Assembly: GCF_016901855.1 (NCBI RefSeq)
Contig: NZ_JACJKY010000010.1
Location: forward strand, 1 to 64,000
Direction: 5' to 3'
DNA: 64,000 nt
DNA from: Merdimmobilis hominis
GTDB lineage: Bacteria > Bacillota > Clostridia > Oscillospirales > Ruminococcaceae
The translations under genes were made by a program, and so were the position numbers. The notes beneath the pieces are model-generated. The model searched no databases, was not told the origin of the DNA, and saw only the letters and a list, made by a program, of their open reading frames with translations. Positions 35,694 through 43,479 of this stretch are shown in pieces; position 1 is the first letter of the stretch, and each line of letters begins with the position of its first letter.

Positions 35694-38306
35694 TTATTCT
35701 CCTTCTGTAAATTTACGCTTTCTGCTGATAAAGAGAACGCCGATCATGCCGCCAGAAGCCAGTGCGAGGAGCGCAAAGGGAAGTACATTTGTACTGTCTC
35801 CTGTCTGCGGGATATCGCTACCGACGTTTGCACTGTTTTCAGCATCGGTGATTGTGCTTCCCTGTTCCACCAGCGCATAGGTACTGAAGCTCTTTGTCAT
35901 GACTTTGTAGAAACCGTTTTCGACCGTGCCCTTAACCAGGGTTTTTGTTCCGTCTTCATTGATTCGATACAAAACCACCTTGTCGGCATCGTATCCTTCG
36001 GGAATGGGGTAATACACGGTGACAATACCGTTGGGCTGAACCTCAGCGCCATTCAGTTCAAAGTGAATTTCAAACAGGCGGAACTTCTTGCCCACATCGC
36101 TCAAAATAGAAGCAGCTCTGTCATAATCAGCACCGGAAGTGATTTGGGTTACTACCTGCTCAACGCCTTCAGGGAAAACGCCTTTATCGGCTTCAACCTT
36201 GATTCCGGTTGTAGAATCGGTGACGTTGACTGCCGGGGATTGTTCTACAGGTTCTTCCGGCTGGAAATCAGGATCATCCTCGGTGGTTTCTTTCAAAGTA
36301 GACCAGTCGAGTTTGAGTAAAACATTCTGAGTGCCGCTTCCGGCAGAAATATCTTCCATTACCGGCACAAACACTTGAAGCGGAACACAACCGTCCTCAT
36401 CGTTAAGTGCATCTGATACCAACGAGAATTTAACCTGATCGGGATAGAGTTTCCCTTCATAAGAACCGCCTGTCTGGTTGAATTCATCCATAACATCTGT
36501 TCCGTCAGCATTTTTTTGGGTGGACAGCACTTCTGCCGCAATCAATGTTCCATTGATCTCTCCGTATTGATCATACACAAACCCATTGTCATAGTAAGCA
36601 AGTTCTGCCAAATAACCGAATTTGTTCAGATAGGAAAGACCTTTGAAATCCATGGTCAAGTAGTACTGTCCGTTTTCTACTGTCAATTTAACAGTATGGT
36701 TAATTGCATCATTCGACATGGAAAAATCCTTGCGGTTCACTTTTACCATTTCTCCATAAATGGAATAGACGCCGTCTTCCAAATTATTTTTATCCAATTC
36801 ACCGTCTTTTTTAAGACTGTCCATCGCCTGCTGCAAAGCAGCAGTCTGGTTATTTACTTCGTTTTGAGAAGCATCTGCGTTTGCCAAAAGGGCTTTCGCT
36901 TCCTGGATAGCTGTTTGCAGTTGATTCCATGAATATTCTGTATATCCATTGTTTTTAATCAATTCTGCTTCCTGAATCAGATTATTCAGCTCGGCAGTAT
37001 CTGCACGTTCAACAAGTCCGTTCATCCCATTTGTCAATTCCTCGACTGCCTTTGTTACTTCTGCGGTACTTGCTTCTGAATCCAGCTGAACCTGCTTTGC
37101 CAGATCAACTTTTTCAGAAAACACTTTCCAACTGGATGGAGTATATGCTGTTTCTTCTTTTTCTTCCGCCTCTGCCAGCAAGTCATTCAGCGCAGATTTA
37201 TCGCCCTTCACTTCCAGGGCGGAAACTGCTTCAACTAGTTGTGCCGCCATATCAGCTTGTTCTTCGGCGGTATATTCTTTCATATTTAAAACCGGTACTG
37301 CCGTAAATCCTGTTCCGGACATTTCCAATGTCTGATCCGGCCAGATATTTGTAAGTTTTGTTTGAATATCCTCTACGCAGCTTCTCAGTGCATCATAAGA
37401 GTCCGCTGTATAATTTCCCTGCTCAATCTGCTGTGCCTTCCAAAACTGATAAGTCAGGTTGCTTTCCGGATTTTCCACTTTTTCTACAGTGGTCCAATCC
37501 ACCTGCATTCTGGCATACTGATCACCTGAAGTTGGGCTGATTGAAAACATGATCGGTACAAACACATGAACATACGCAGCGTTCATAACGGTAAAATCTT
37601 CAGGATTTTCAGGAATGCTAATATTCCCGTCTTTATCAGCGGATACAACAGGAGTTACATCTAAAGCCATCAGATGAGAATAAGGTTGATCTGCAATATT
37701 GATTAGCCGCTCCTCATCATGCCCGTAGCCTGCCGGACGAGTCATTGTTGCCGGATCAGAACCATCATAAACATATTCTGAATCAGGATTATTATACGGA
37801 TCATAAACTACTGTTCCCAGCTGTGTGCGGTGCTCTGTCATTATCTCTGCAGGAGTGAACACACAATAATCATCATCTGGATATCCGTATTTCGTCAATA
37901 TTTCCGGAGTAGCTGACTCCAGTTCCATCATAAATCCATATTGTCCGATGTATCCCATGGGCATGAATTCTACCAATGCTGTAGCTTTTCCATCCTCAAC
38001 AATTACAAGCGATTGATATTCTGTATCGTCCGGATTTTTCTGTAAGAAAGATTCGCTCCCTCTCAATGCCGCATTGCCCATAGAATACGAGCCGTTGCTA
38101 TTGGCATTCATCATATTGATTGAAGCAGTATAAACTCCATCTTCCACGGGTGCTGTAAGCTGTTTCACCTCACGAGATCCTTCAGGATATGTATTTGCTT
38201 TGCTCTCACTCGCAAATACATTTGCAGAGCACAGGCTTGTTGTCATAACTGTTGCCATTACGGCGGCAAGGCCGCGTTTCAGCAACGATTGTTTTGCTGT
38301 CGTCAC
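35694..38306 (-). CDS. Sortase-anchored NEAT-domain heme-acquisition protein
   Basis: Surface protein of 870 residues and first gene of the heme operon. Signal peptide (1-30), NEAT-like domain 1 (VEDGVYTASINMMNANSNGS to YARMQVDWTTVE), three helical FIVAR-type repeats (SALNDLLAEAEEKEETAYTP and two more), NEAT-like domain 2 (LEDGVYSIYGEMVKVNRKDF to LLKLDWSTLK), an Ig-like domain, and the wall anchor IPQTGDSTNVLPFALL with a basic tail. It plays the role of Shr/IsdA-type receptors, taking heme from host proteins. Two operator palindromes lie upstream. The repeat type is shared with the GH85 protein. Confidence 0.88.
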   Translation of the reverse strand: MTTAKQSLLKRGLAAVMATVMTTSLCSANVFASESKANTYPEGSREVKQLTAPVEDGVYTASINMMNANSNGSYSMGNAALRGSESFLQKNPDDTEYQSLVIVEDGKATALVEFMPMGYIGQYGFMMELESATPEILTKYGYPDDDYCVFTPAEIMTEHRTQLGTVVYDPYNNPDSEYVYDGSDPATMTRPAGYGHDEERLINIADQPYSHLMALDVTPVVSADKDGNISIPENPEDFTVMNAAYVHVFVPIMFSISPTSGDQYARMQVDWTTVEKVENPESNLTYQFWKAQQIEQGNYTADSYDALRSCVEDIQTKLTNIWPDQTLEMSGTGFTAVPVLNMKEYTAEEQADMAAQLVEAVSALEVKGDKSALNDLLAEAEEKEETAYTPSSWKVFSEKVDLAKQVQLDSEASTAEVTKAVEELTNGMNGLVERADTAELNNLIQEAELIKNNGYTEYSWNQLQTAIQEAKALLANADASQNEVNNQTAALQQAMDSLKKDGELDKNNLEDGVYSIYGEMVKVNRKDFSMSNDAINHTVKLTVENGQYYLTMDFKGLSYLNKFGYLAELAYYDNGFVYDQYGEINGTLIAAEVLSTQKNADGTDVMDEFNQTGGSYEGKLYPDQVKFSLVSDALNDEDGCVPLQVFVPVMEDISAGSGTQNVLLKLDWSTLKETTEDDPDFQPEEPVEQSPAVNVTDSTTGIKVEADKGVFPEGVEQVVTQITSGADYDRAASILSDVGKKFRLFEIHFELNGAEVQPNGIVTVYYPIPEGYDADKVVLYRINEDGTKTLVKGTVENGFYKVMTKSFSTYALVEQGSTITDAENSANVGSDIPQTGDSTNVLPFALLALASGGMIGVLFISRKRKFTEGE

Positions 38307-38338
38307 TATTATCTACCTCCATTCTTTTCTAAGCAACA

Positions 38339-38362
38339 TTTAGTTAGTGTTAGCTAACTAAA
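38339..38362. promoter_or_regulatory. Metal-regulator operator 1 (heme operon)
   Basis: TTTAGTTAG and CTAACTAAA, 9-bp perfect arms with a 6-nt spacer, 33 bp upstream of the NEAT gene start. The core GTTAG-N6-CTAAC recurs at nine other places before metal genes in this window. Confidence 0.8.
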
Positions 38363-38483
38363 CTATAAAAAGATATGTCTTTTCTACGGCGAATAAGATT
38401 TTCTCACTTCCATTCCTCCCATGAAAATATTTTGGTCAAGGGAACAAGCTGTGCGCTTGCTCAGCCCTGATATATCATTGCAC

Positions 38484-38527
38484 TTTTAGAACACTTGGTT
38501 AGCGAACACTAACCAAGTGTTCTAAAA
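38484..38527. promoter_or_regulatory. Metal-regulator operator 2: perfect 44-bp palindrome
   Basis: Two perfectly complementary 19-bp arms (TTTTAGAACACTTGGTTAG and its complement) flank the 6-nt spacer CGAACA. The centre is the GTTAG-N6-CTAAC core. It lies 178 bp upstream of the NEAT gene in a 420-bp gene-free region. The arms are AT-rich and no U-tract follows on either strand in terminator fashion, so an extended operator is more likely than a terminator. Confidence 0.75.
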
Positions 38528-38727
38528 AATACTCCTCATGGAGTCTTTTTAGCGTGTGTCATTATAGCAATTTGCATTTTCCTTGTCAACCGTTTTTGTG
38601 TTGCAAAACCGCTCCAAATCCGCTGCTTATCATCGCAAAAAGCTCTGGAATACAGTAATAAAGGCACAATCCTCCTTGTTGCAAAACTGCTCCAAAAAAT
38701 TTTTCGTTTCTTCTGAATCAGCCGCTT

Positions 38728-39573
38728 TTAATGGATGAACATGGTGAAAACAGCCGTACTCTCCGGCATATGCATATCCCCAACACTGCATTGCATTTTC
38801 AGGCATACGCTTCCGTGCAGCAGGGTATCCCGGCCTTTTCCCATAGAGATAAACCGCAGCGCCGTTACCGGAAAAAACACATAACGCCCGTCAATGCCGC
38901 CGTCAAAAAACTTTCCCTTGTATAGGTATTGTATTTTTTTGATTCGCCCTTCCATAGTCTTTCCGCTGGAAGCTGATTGAGCGGATATTGTCCTTACCGT
39001 CAGATAAACCAAGCCTTCTCGATTTTTTACAATCAATTCGCAGGGATGCTCAAACCCCTCATTCGCCATTGAAATATTATTGTGGTTTTTAATATGTTCT
39101 CTATAAACGATAAATGGAAAAAAATAGCTGCCATCTTTAAGATATTCACACAGTTCATTACCAGTAATATTTTTCCGTCCAGCAAAGACTTCTTTCAATG
39201 CCATACGTCCTTCCTGCTCTGTCAAACGGTTGATAAAATCTTCAGAAAAACCGGCCGCCAACGCACGCAATGCATTCTCTTTAATCTGGGCAGGAGGAAT
39301 ATCCTGATACAGCATGTATTGTTCCAGTACCTTCATTTGTTTTTGATATGTTTTGGCTATTTTTTCCCCCGAAACCGTCAAAACAGTTTTACGATTTCCT
39401 AAACGTTCCACAATATTCAGTTTTTCCAATGAATCCATTGCGCGTGTAATGACCCATTTGCCAACCCTAAGATTTCTGGCAGAATCGGTCACAGTTCTTT
39501 TCGATGGTTCTGTGGACAGATAATAAAGCAACAGCTGAATTTGAAGCGGCGTCAAACTTTCTTTTTCAGACAC
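38728..39573 (-). CDS. Winged-helix regulator with unassigned C-terminal domain
   Basis: Protein of 281 residues. The N-terminal 75 residues form a MarR/DtxR-like winged helix (LQIQLLLYYLSTEPSKRTVT to LSGEKIAK-like wing). The middle is helical (ENALRALAAGFSEDFINRLT), as in DtxR dimerisation regions. The C-terminal ~130 residues (FFPFIVYREHIKNHNNISMA to the end) are beta-rich and match nothing I know. It ends the HMA/methyltransferase operon, with the heme operon next, so it may be a metal- or heme-responsive regulator of one or both. Confidence 0.7.
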   Translation of the reverse strand: MSEKESLTPLQIQLLLYYLSTEPSKRTVTDSARNLRVGKWVITRAMDSLEKLNIVERLGNRKTVLTVSGEKIAKTYQKQMKVLEQYMLYQDIPPAQIKENALRALAAGFSEDFINRLTEQEGRMALKEVFAGRKNITGNELCEYLKDGSYFFPFIVYREHIKNHNNISMANEGFEHPCELIVKNREGLVYLTVRTISAQSASSGKTMEGRIKKIQYLYKGKFFDGGIDGRYVFFPVTALRFISMGKGRDTLLHGSVCLKMQCSVGDMHMPESTAVFTMFIH

Positions 39574-39616
39574 AAAAATCCCTCTTTTTCTGATATGAAC
39601 TATTCAAATATAAACA

Positions 39617-40423
39617 CTATAAATTCAAACAAATCATCTTCACCATACAAAACCGGTCAGAAACAGCCATACTGACCTTGGTGGATGGTTTTAAGCCGTT
39701 TTTGGGAATATAACGGTAATAAGGCTTTTCCGTAACGTCCGTAGGCCCACCGCCGATCTTTCCGGCCAGTTCCGCTGCCGAATCTACATAAAAGAACATC
39801 TGCGCATCGGCGTGACCTACCTGTTTCATGTACTTCTTTTGCATCATAGCCATGCCTTTTTTGTTCACTGTATCAAAGACGACTTCTATATCTCCGAATT
39901 GTCTGAGCATACGAAACAGGGAAATAACCTTATCTTCCTCAAAATAGTGAAACAGCCCGCCTGCTGTAACAAGGATAGGGGCGTCGGGCAAATCCGTGCG
40001 AACCTGCCTGATCCAGTCCTTGGAAAAGGCATCTCCGGCAAGATAGGTCTCCCGTTCCGGCTCCGGGAGCAGTTCCCGCCGGTAGTCAATGACATGCGGC
40101 AAATCAACGGCATACCAGCGCGTCTTTCCGTTATCACAGCGGTAATAAGTTGTTTCAAGTCCGCAGCCCAGCTGGACAATCACACCGTCCGGTCTGCGCT
40201 TTAAAAACGACCGGATGAAACGGTCCATATTAGCAGACCGCACCGCTGAAGCCAGCAGGGTATACTGGCTCTGACTGCCGTTTTCCTGCAGGTCGGACGG
40301 CAGCTTTTCTTTTAATTCCAGAGCCTTTTTATCATATATGATCTGCGGACAGTGCTCACTGGCATAGATCCTGCCCAGCATGGGGACAAACAGGGTGTCC
40401 TCCACAACGCCTAACTTGGACAT
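39617..40423 (-). CDS. Class I SAM methyltransferase, LCMT/COG3315-like
   Basis: Methyltransferase of 268 residues; ATG 40423 has AGGAGG seven bases upstream. The SAM pocket is GVIVQLGCGLETTYYR, followed by YAVDLPHVIDYRR, the acidic ribose-binding strand. This layout fits the leucine carboxyl methyltransferase/TcmP-like O-methyltransferases. The acceptor is unknown. It is the second of two adjacent methyltransferase genes behind a metal operator, which suggests modification of a small metal-binding compound or a thiol, but that is speculation. Confidence 0.8.
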   Translation of the reverse strand: MSKLGVVEDTLFVPMLGRIYASEHCPQIIYDKKALELKEKLPSDLQENGSQSQYTLLASAVRSANMDRFIRSFLKRRPDGVIVQLGCGLETTYYRCDNGKTRWYAVDLPHVIDYRRELLPEPERETYLAGDAFSKDWIRQVRTDLPDAPILVTAGGLFHYFEEDKVISLFRMLRQFGDIEVVFDTVNKKGMAMMQKKYMKQVGHADAQMFFYVDSAAELAGKIGGGPTDVTEKPYYRYIPKNGLKPSTKVSMAVSDRFCMVKMICLNL

Positions 40424-40447
40424 AGCCAAACCTCCTGTATTGATACA

Positions 40448-41263
40448 TTACTTTCTGCCCACAAGCAGCCGGGAAGACCCCAGCATCATCATAGCTGCTC
40501 GGCGGTGGGAGCCGAAGGCTTCTTCCGCGGTATCAATGAGCTGGACATCCTGATAGCCCATCTCCCGCAGTTTTTGAGCAAAGGCGTCCATATCACCATA
40601 CATTTTTGGCTTCATATCATCGTTCAGAGCGAAGACGCCTCCTTTTTTTAACACCCGCAGGCTCTCCAGCAGCAGTTTCTGCATATCTGCACCCATAACA
40701 TTGTGGTAGACATAGTTGCTGATGACCGCATCAAAACTCTCATCGGGGAAATCCAGATGATTGGCGTCGCCATGCCGGAACACACACCGGGAGGCCACGC
40801 CTTCACTTGCGGCGTTTTTCTCACAGAGGGTCTTGCTGTAATTGTAAACAGCTCCCCAGTAATCAACGCCAATCACTTTTGCTTTCGGCCATGTCAGAGC
40901 CGCACGGATTGCCAGTGCTCCGGAGCCACATCCAACTTCGAGAATCTTTCCATCGCCGTCATAGTCCAGATGGGAGAGGACAACCCGGTGAACCTGTTCC
41001 ATGATTCCGCCGCCGCCAAAGGCATACTGGCACCTGATCCATGTGATCCAGACCAGCAGGGCCACCAGCGCCGCCGCAACAACAGAGAACAGAACACCGA
41101 GAGCCATGATATGGAACACCGAAAAAGAAAGTACGGCCAAAACCACGGCCAGAGCCGTGATGCCGCCGATAATATAGAACACGGGATTGGACATCCAGCT
41201 TCCGTAGTCTTCCCCGTGAGTTCCAAGTCGAATATTCTCCTGTTTTAATTCTTTCTTGTTCAT
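40448..41263 (-). CDS. Membrane-anchored class I SAM methyltransferase
   Basis: Protein of 271 residues from ATG 41263 (GAGGAG upstream). Two hydrophobic helices near residues 30-80 (IIGGITALAVVLAVLSFSVF, GVLFSVVAAALVALLVWITW) anchor it; the rest is a Rossmann methyltransferase with ILEVGCGSGALAIRAA, GVDYWGAVYN and FDAVISNYVYHNV. The start lies 31 bp after the HMA gene. A similar membrane-attached arrangement is seen in some lipid and small-molecule methyltransferases. Substrate unknown. Confidence 0.82.
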   Translation of the reverse strand: MNKKELKQENIRLGTHGEDYGSWMSNPVFYIIGGITALAVVLAVLSFSVFHIMALGVLFSVVAAALVALLVWITWIRCQYAFGGGGIMEQVHRVVLSHLDYDGDGKILEVGCGSGALAIRAALTWPKAKVIGVDYWGAVYNYSKTLCEKNAASEGVASRCVFRHGDANHLDFPDESFDAVISNYVYHNVMGADMQKLLLESLRVLKKGGVFALNDDMKPKMYGDMDAFAQKLREMGYQDVQLIDTAEEAFGSHRRAAMMMLGSSRLLVGRK

Positions 41264-41294
41264 TGCATTATCTCCTCGTATATTTATGATCTCA

Positions 41295-41531
41295 TCAACA
41301 ATAGTCCTGAGGTTCACAACGAATATCCAACACCTTGTACCCGCATTCTTCCACAGCATGTTTCAGCAGCTGCGTGTCAACGGGGTCTTGTATAAGCAGT
41401 TCCGTAATCCCTTTTCTATGAGAAGAAGCCACTTTCTTAACAGAAAATACTTTTCTGATCGCATCGTTTATATGGGCCTCACACATTTCGCAGGACATTC
41501 CATCGATTTTCATTGTTATTTTTATCATCAT
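41295..41531 (-). CDS. Soluble heavy-metal-associated (HMA) domain protein
   Basis: Small ferredoxin-like metal carrier of 78 residues with the motif GMSCEMCEAH (CxxC) near the N-terminus. The fold and length match CopZ-type copper chaperones, but the CEMC pair and an additional C-terminal Cys (CEPQDYC) are unusual. It is the first gene of a unit with two methyltransferases and follows two operators of the iron-type regulon, so the cargo may not be copper. Confidence 0.85.
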   Translation of the reverse strand: MMIKITMKIDGMSCEMCEAHINDAIRKVFSVKKVASSHRKGITELLIQDPVDTQLLKHAVEECGYKVLDIRCEPQDYC

Positions 41532-41545
41532 TCGATCCTCACATA

Positions 41546-41561
41546 GTTAGCGCAGGCTAAC
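41546..41561. promoter_or_regulatory. Metal-regulator operator 3 (HMA/methyltransferase unit)
   Basis: GTTAGC-N4-GCTAAC, 15 bp upstream of the HMA gene. It is a perfect match to the consensus of this window. Confidence 0.75.
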
Positions 41562-41579
41562 CACGATAAATAAAAAACA

Positions 41580-41595
41580 GTTAGTTAATTCTAAC
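41580..41595. promoter_or_regulatory. Metal-regulator operator 4 (HMA/methyltransferase unit)
   Basis: GTTAG-N6-CTAAC, inside the wider repeat TTAGTTA-N4-TAACTAA, 34 bp (centre to centre) upstream of operator 3. Tandem operators on the same side of the gene suggest cooperative repression. Confidence 0.75.
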
Positions 41596-41657
41596 TAATT
41601 GATTTTACCATACCATGCTTCATTTTGTCAAGATACTGCGCTAAAGTATTTTCGGAT

Positions 41658-41702
41658 AAAGACAAAGCCACACGCAAAAAACAGCCGTGTTTTGCGTGCG
41701 GC
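41658..41702 (-). terminator. Terminator of the TetR-linked ABC operon
   Basis: On the minus strand GCC-CACGCAAAA pairs with TTTTGCGTG-GGC around a short loop, and TTTGTCTTT follows. It lies 43 bp after the stop of the gene at 41745. Confidence 0.75.
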
Positions 41703-41744
41703 ATTTGCCTGTCATCCGGTTTGTTTCCGCATTAGAAAATCACA

Positions 41745-43478
41745 CTATGCCAGCGTCCAGTTCTGGCTTTCTGTCTGTAATTTTACCATGCGGGTATAGA
41801 TACCGTCTTGCCGGAGCAGGGTATCCGGATCGCCCTCTTCCGCCACCATACCATCGGAAAGCACGACGATTTTATCCGCACCGGCTACCGTGCGCATCCG
41901 GTGTGCGATCACCAGAACAGTTTTGTCTTTGATCAGCCGTGACAGAGCTGTCTGTATCAGCGTTTCATTCTCCACATCCAGAGAGGCTGTGGCTTCGTCA
42001 AGAAGGATGATCGGCGCGTTCTTTAAGAAGGCACGGGCAATAGAGATACGCTGGCGTTCTCCGCCGGAGAGCTCACAACCGTTTTCGCCTATGTTAGTAT
42101 TCCATTTATCAGGAAGCTTCTCGGCAAATTCATCCACATTGGCAAGCCGTGCCGCAGCCAGAACCTCCTCGTCTGTGGCGTCTTTGTTGCCAATACGGAT
42201 ATTTTCCAGTATGGTGTTGTCAAACAGGGTAACATCCTGAAACACAATGGAATAAAGAGAAAGCAGCGTTTCCGGATCCACTTTCGAGACATCCATACCG
42301 CCTACCGTAATTTTTCCCCGGCTCACATCCCAAAACCGGGCTGCCAGACGGGAGACCGTTGTTTTGCCGCCGCCGGAGGGGCCCACCAGCGCGGTTACTT
42401 CTCCCTGCTTGGCAGTAAAGCTTACATCCTTTAAAACCGTTTCTCCGGTGTTGTAGGCAAACCCAACATGGTCAAAGGTAATATCGTATCCTTTATTGGA
42501 AAGGCTGTTTTTGCCCTGCTGAATGGGATGGTCAAGGATTTCATTCATACGGGCGATATTTGTCCGGGTGGAAATTACCGCCGCCAGATTCTGCAGCGCA
42601 CCCTGCAAGGGATCATAGAGCCGGGAAACCACCAGCAGGAACAGAAAGAAGGTCAAAATATCCAAACTGCCCTGCATCAACAAAACAGAGCCTGCAAGCG
42701 CGACCGTGGCAATCCCGAGCTTTAACACAAGGGAGGCGGATACAACAAAGGCCGCCAAACCGAACTCATTGAGAATGGAGCGGTGTTCCACTGCGCGGAT
42801 CTTCTTTTCCAACCCTTTAAGGTATTCTTTTTCAGCGTTGTTGGCTTTCAGATCCTGTACCGTTTCGATGCACTCCTGAATTCCGTCCGCGCAGGCCATT
42901 TTCGCATCCATGGACTTCTGATTGAAACCTTCCTGTACCTTTGCGGAAAAACCTACAATGGCAAACGCCACCGGCATTACCCAAAGAGCCGCCAGCGCCA
43001 TACGCCAGTCATAGAAGAACAGGCTGACGGCAATCAAAACCGTAGAGATGATGGAGCCGGCAAGCTCCGGGATAAAGTGGGAAAAGCTCTGCTCTAAAAA
43101 GGTGCAGTCCGCCATAATGGTACTGGTAAGATCCGCAAGGTCTTTCTTTCCGAAGAAGGAGAGGGGGATTTTCCGCAGCCGTTCCGCCAATGTAATACGG
43201 CGCACGCCGCTTTCCGTATAGGTGGCAAAATAAGTGGCGTTATACTGGAAGTAGGTTGTCAGCAGGATCAATCCCACACAGAGAATACAGCCTACAATAT
43301 AGAAGGGCAACCGGCTTTCCGGAACACCGCCGTTCATCAGATCGCTCACCATGCAGTACAGCAGCCCAACAGGGAACATAAAAGAGATATTTTGCAGAAC
43401 GCAGGCGAAGCAACCCTTGATTAAATCCTTTGCGCCCTGTTCGGACAAGGCATATCTTTTTTGCAGACGTCTGATCAT
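41745..43478 (-). CDS. ABC transporter, exporter-type permease/ATPase (subunit B of pair)
   Basis: Half-transporter of 577 residues: six membrane helices, Walker A GPSGGGKTTVS, signature LSGGERQRI, Walker B IILLDEATASLD. It follows its partner by one base (TAAGATG). The pair resembles YbtPQ/IrtAB-type proteins, which have exporter fold but act in siderophore import, as well as ordinary drug exporters. The metal operator upstream of the pair favours a metal- or siderophore-related substrate. Confidence 0.88.
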   Translation of the reverse strand: MIRRLQKRYALSEQGAKDLIKGCFACVLQNISFMFPVGLLYCMVSDLMNGGVPESRLPFYIVGCILCVGLILLTTYFQYNATYFATYTESGVRRITLAERLRKIPLSFFGKKDLADLTSTIMADCTFLEQSFSHFIPELAGSIISTVLIAVSLFFYDWRMALAALWVMPVAFAIVGFSAKVQEGFNQKSMDAKMACADGIQECIETVQDLKANNAEKEYLKGLEKKIRAVEHRSILNEFGLAAFVVSASLVLKLGIATVALAGSVLLMQGSLDILTFFLFLLVVSRLYDPLQGALQNLAAVISTRTNIARMNEILDHPIQQGKNSLSNKGYDITFDHVGFAYNTGETVLKDVSFTAKQGEVTALVGPSGGGKTTVSRLAARFWDVSRGKITVGGMDVSKVDPETLLSLYSIVFQDVTLFDNTILENIRIGNKDATDEEVLAAARLANVDEFAEKLPDKWNTNIGENGCELSGGERQRISIARAFLKNAPIILLDEATASLDVENETLIQTALSRLIKDKTVLVIAHRMRTVAGADKIVVLSDGMVAEEGDPDTLLRQDGIYTRMVKLQTESQNWTLA

Positions 43479-43479
43479 C

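Noticed and set aside
38484-38527. Transcription terminator
   Set aside because: The stem is AT-rich and the flanking T-runs belong to the stem itself; the core equals the operator motif found at nine other sites.
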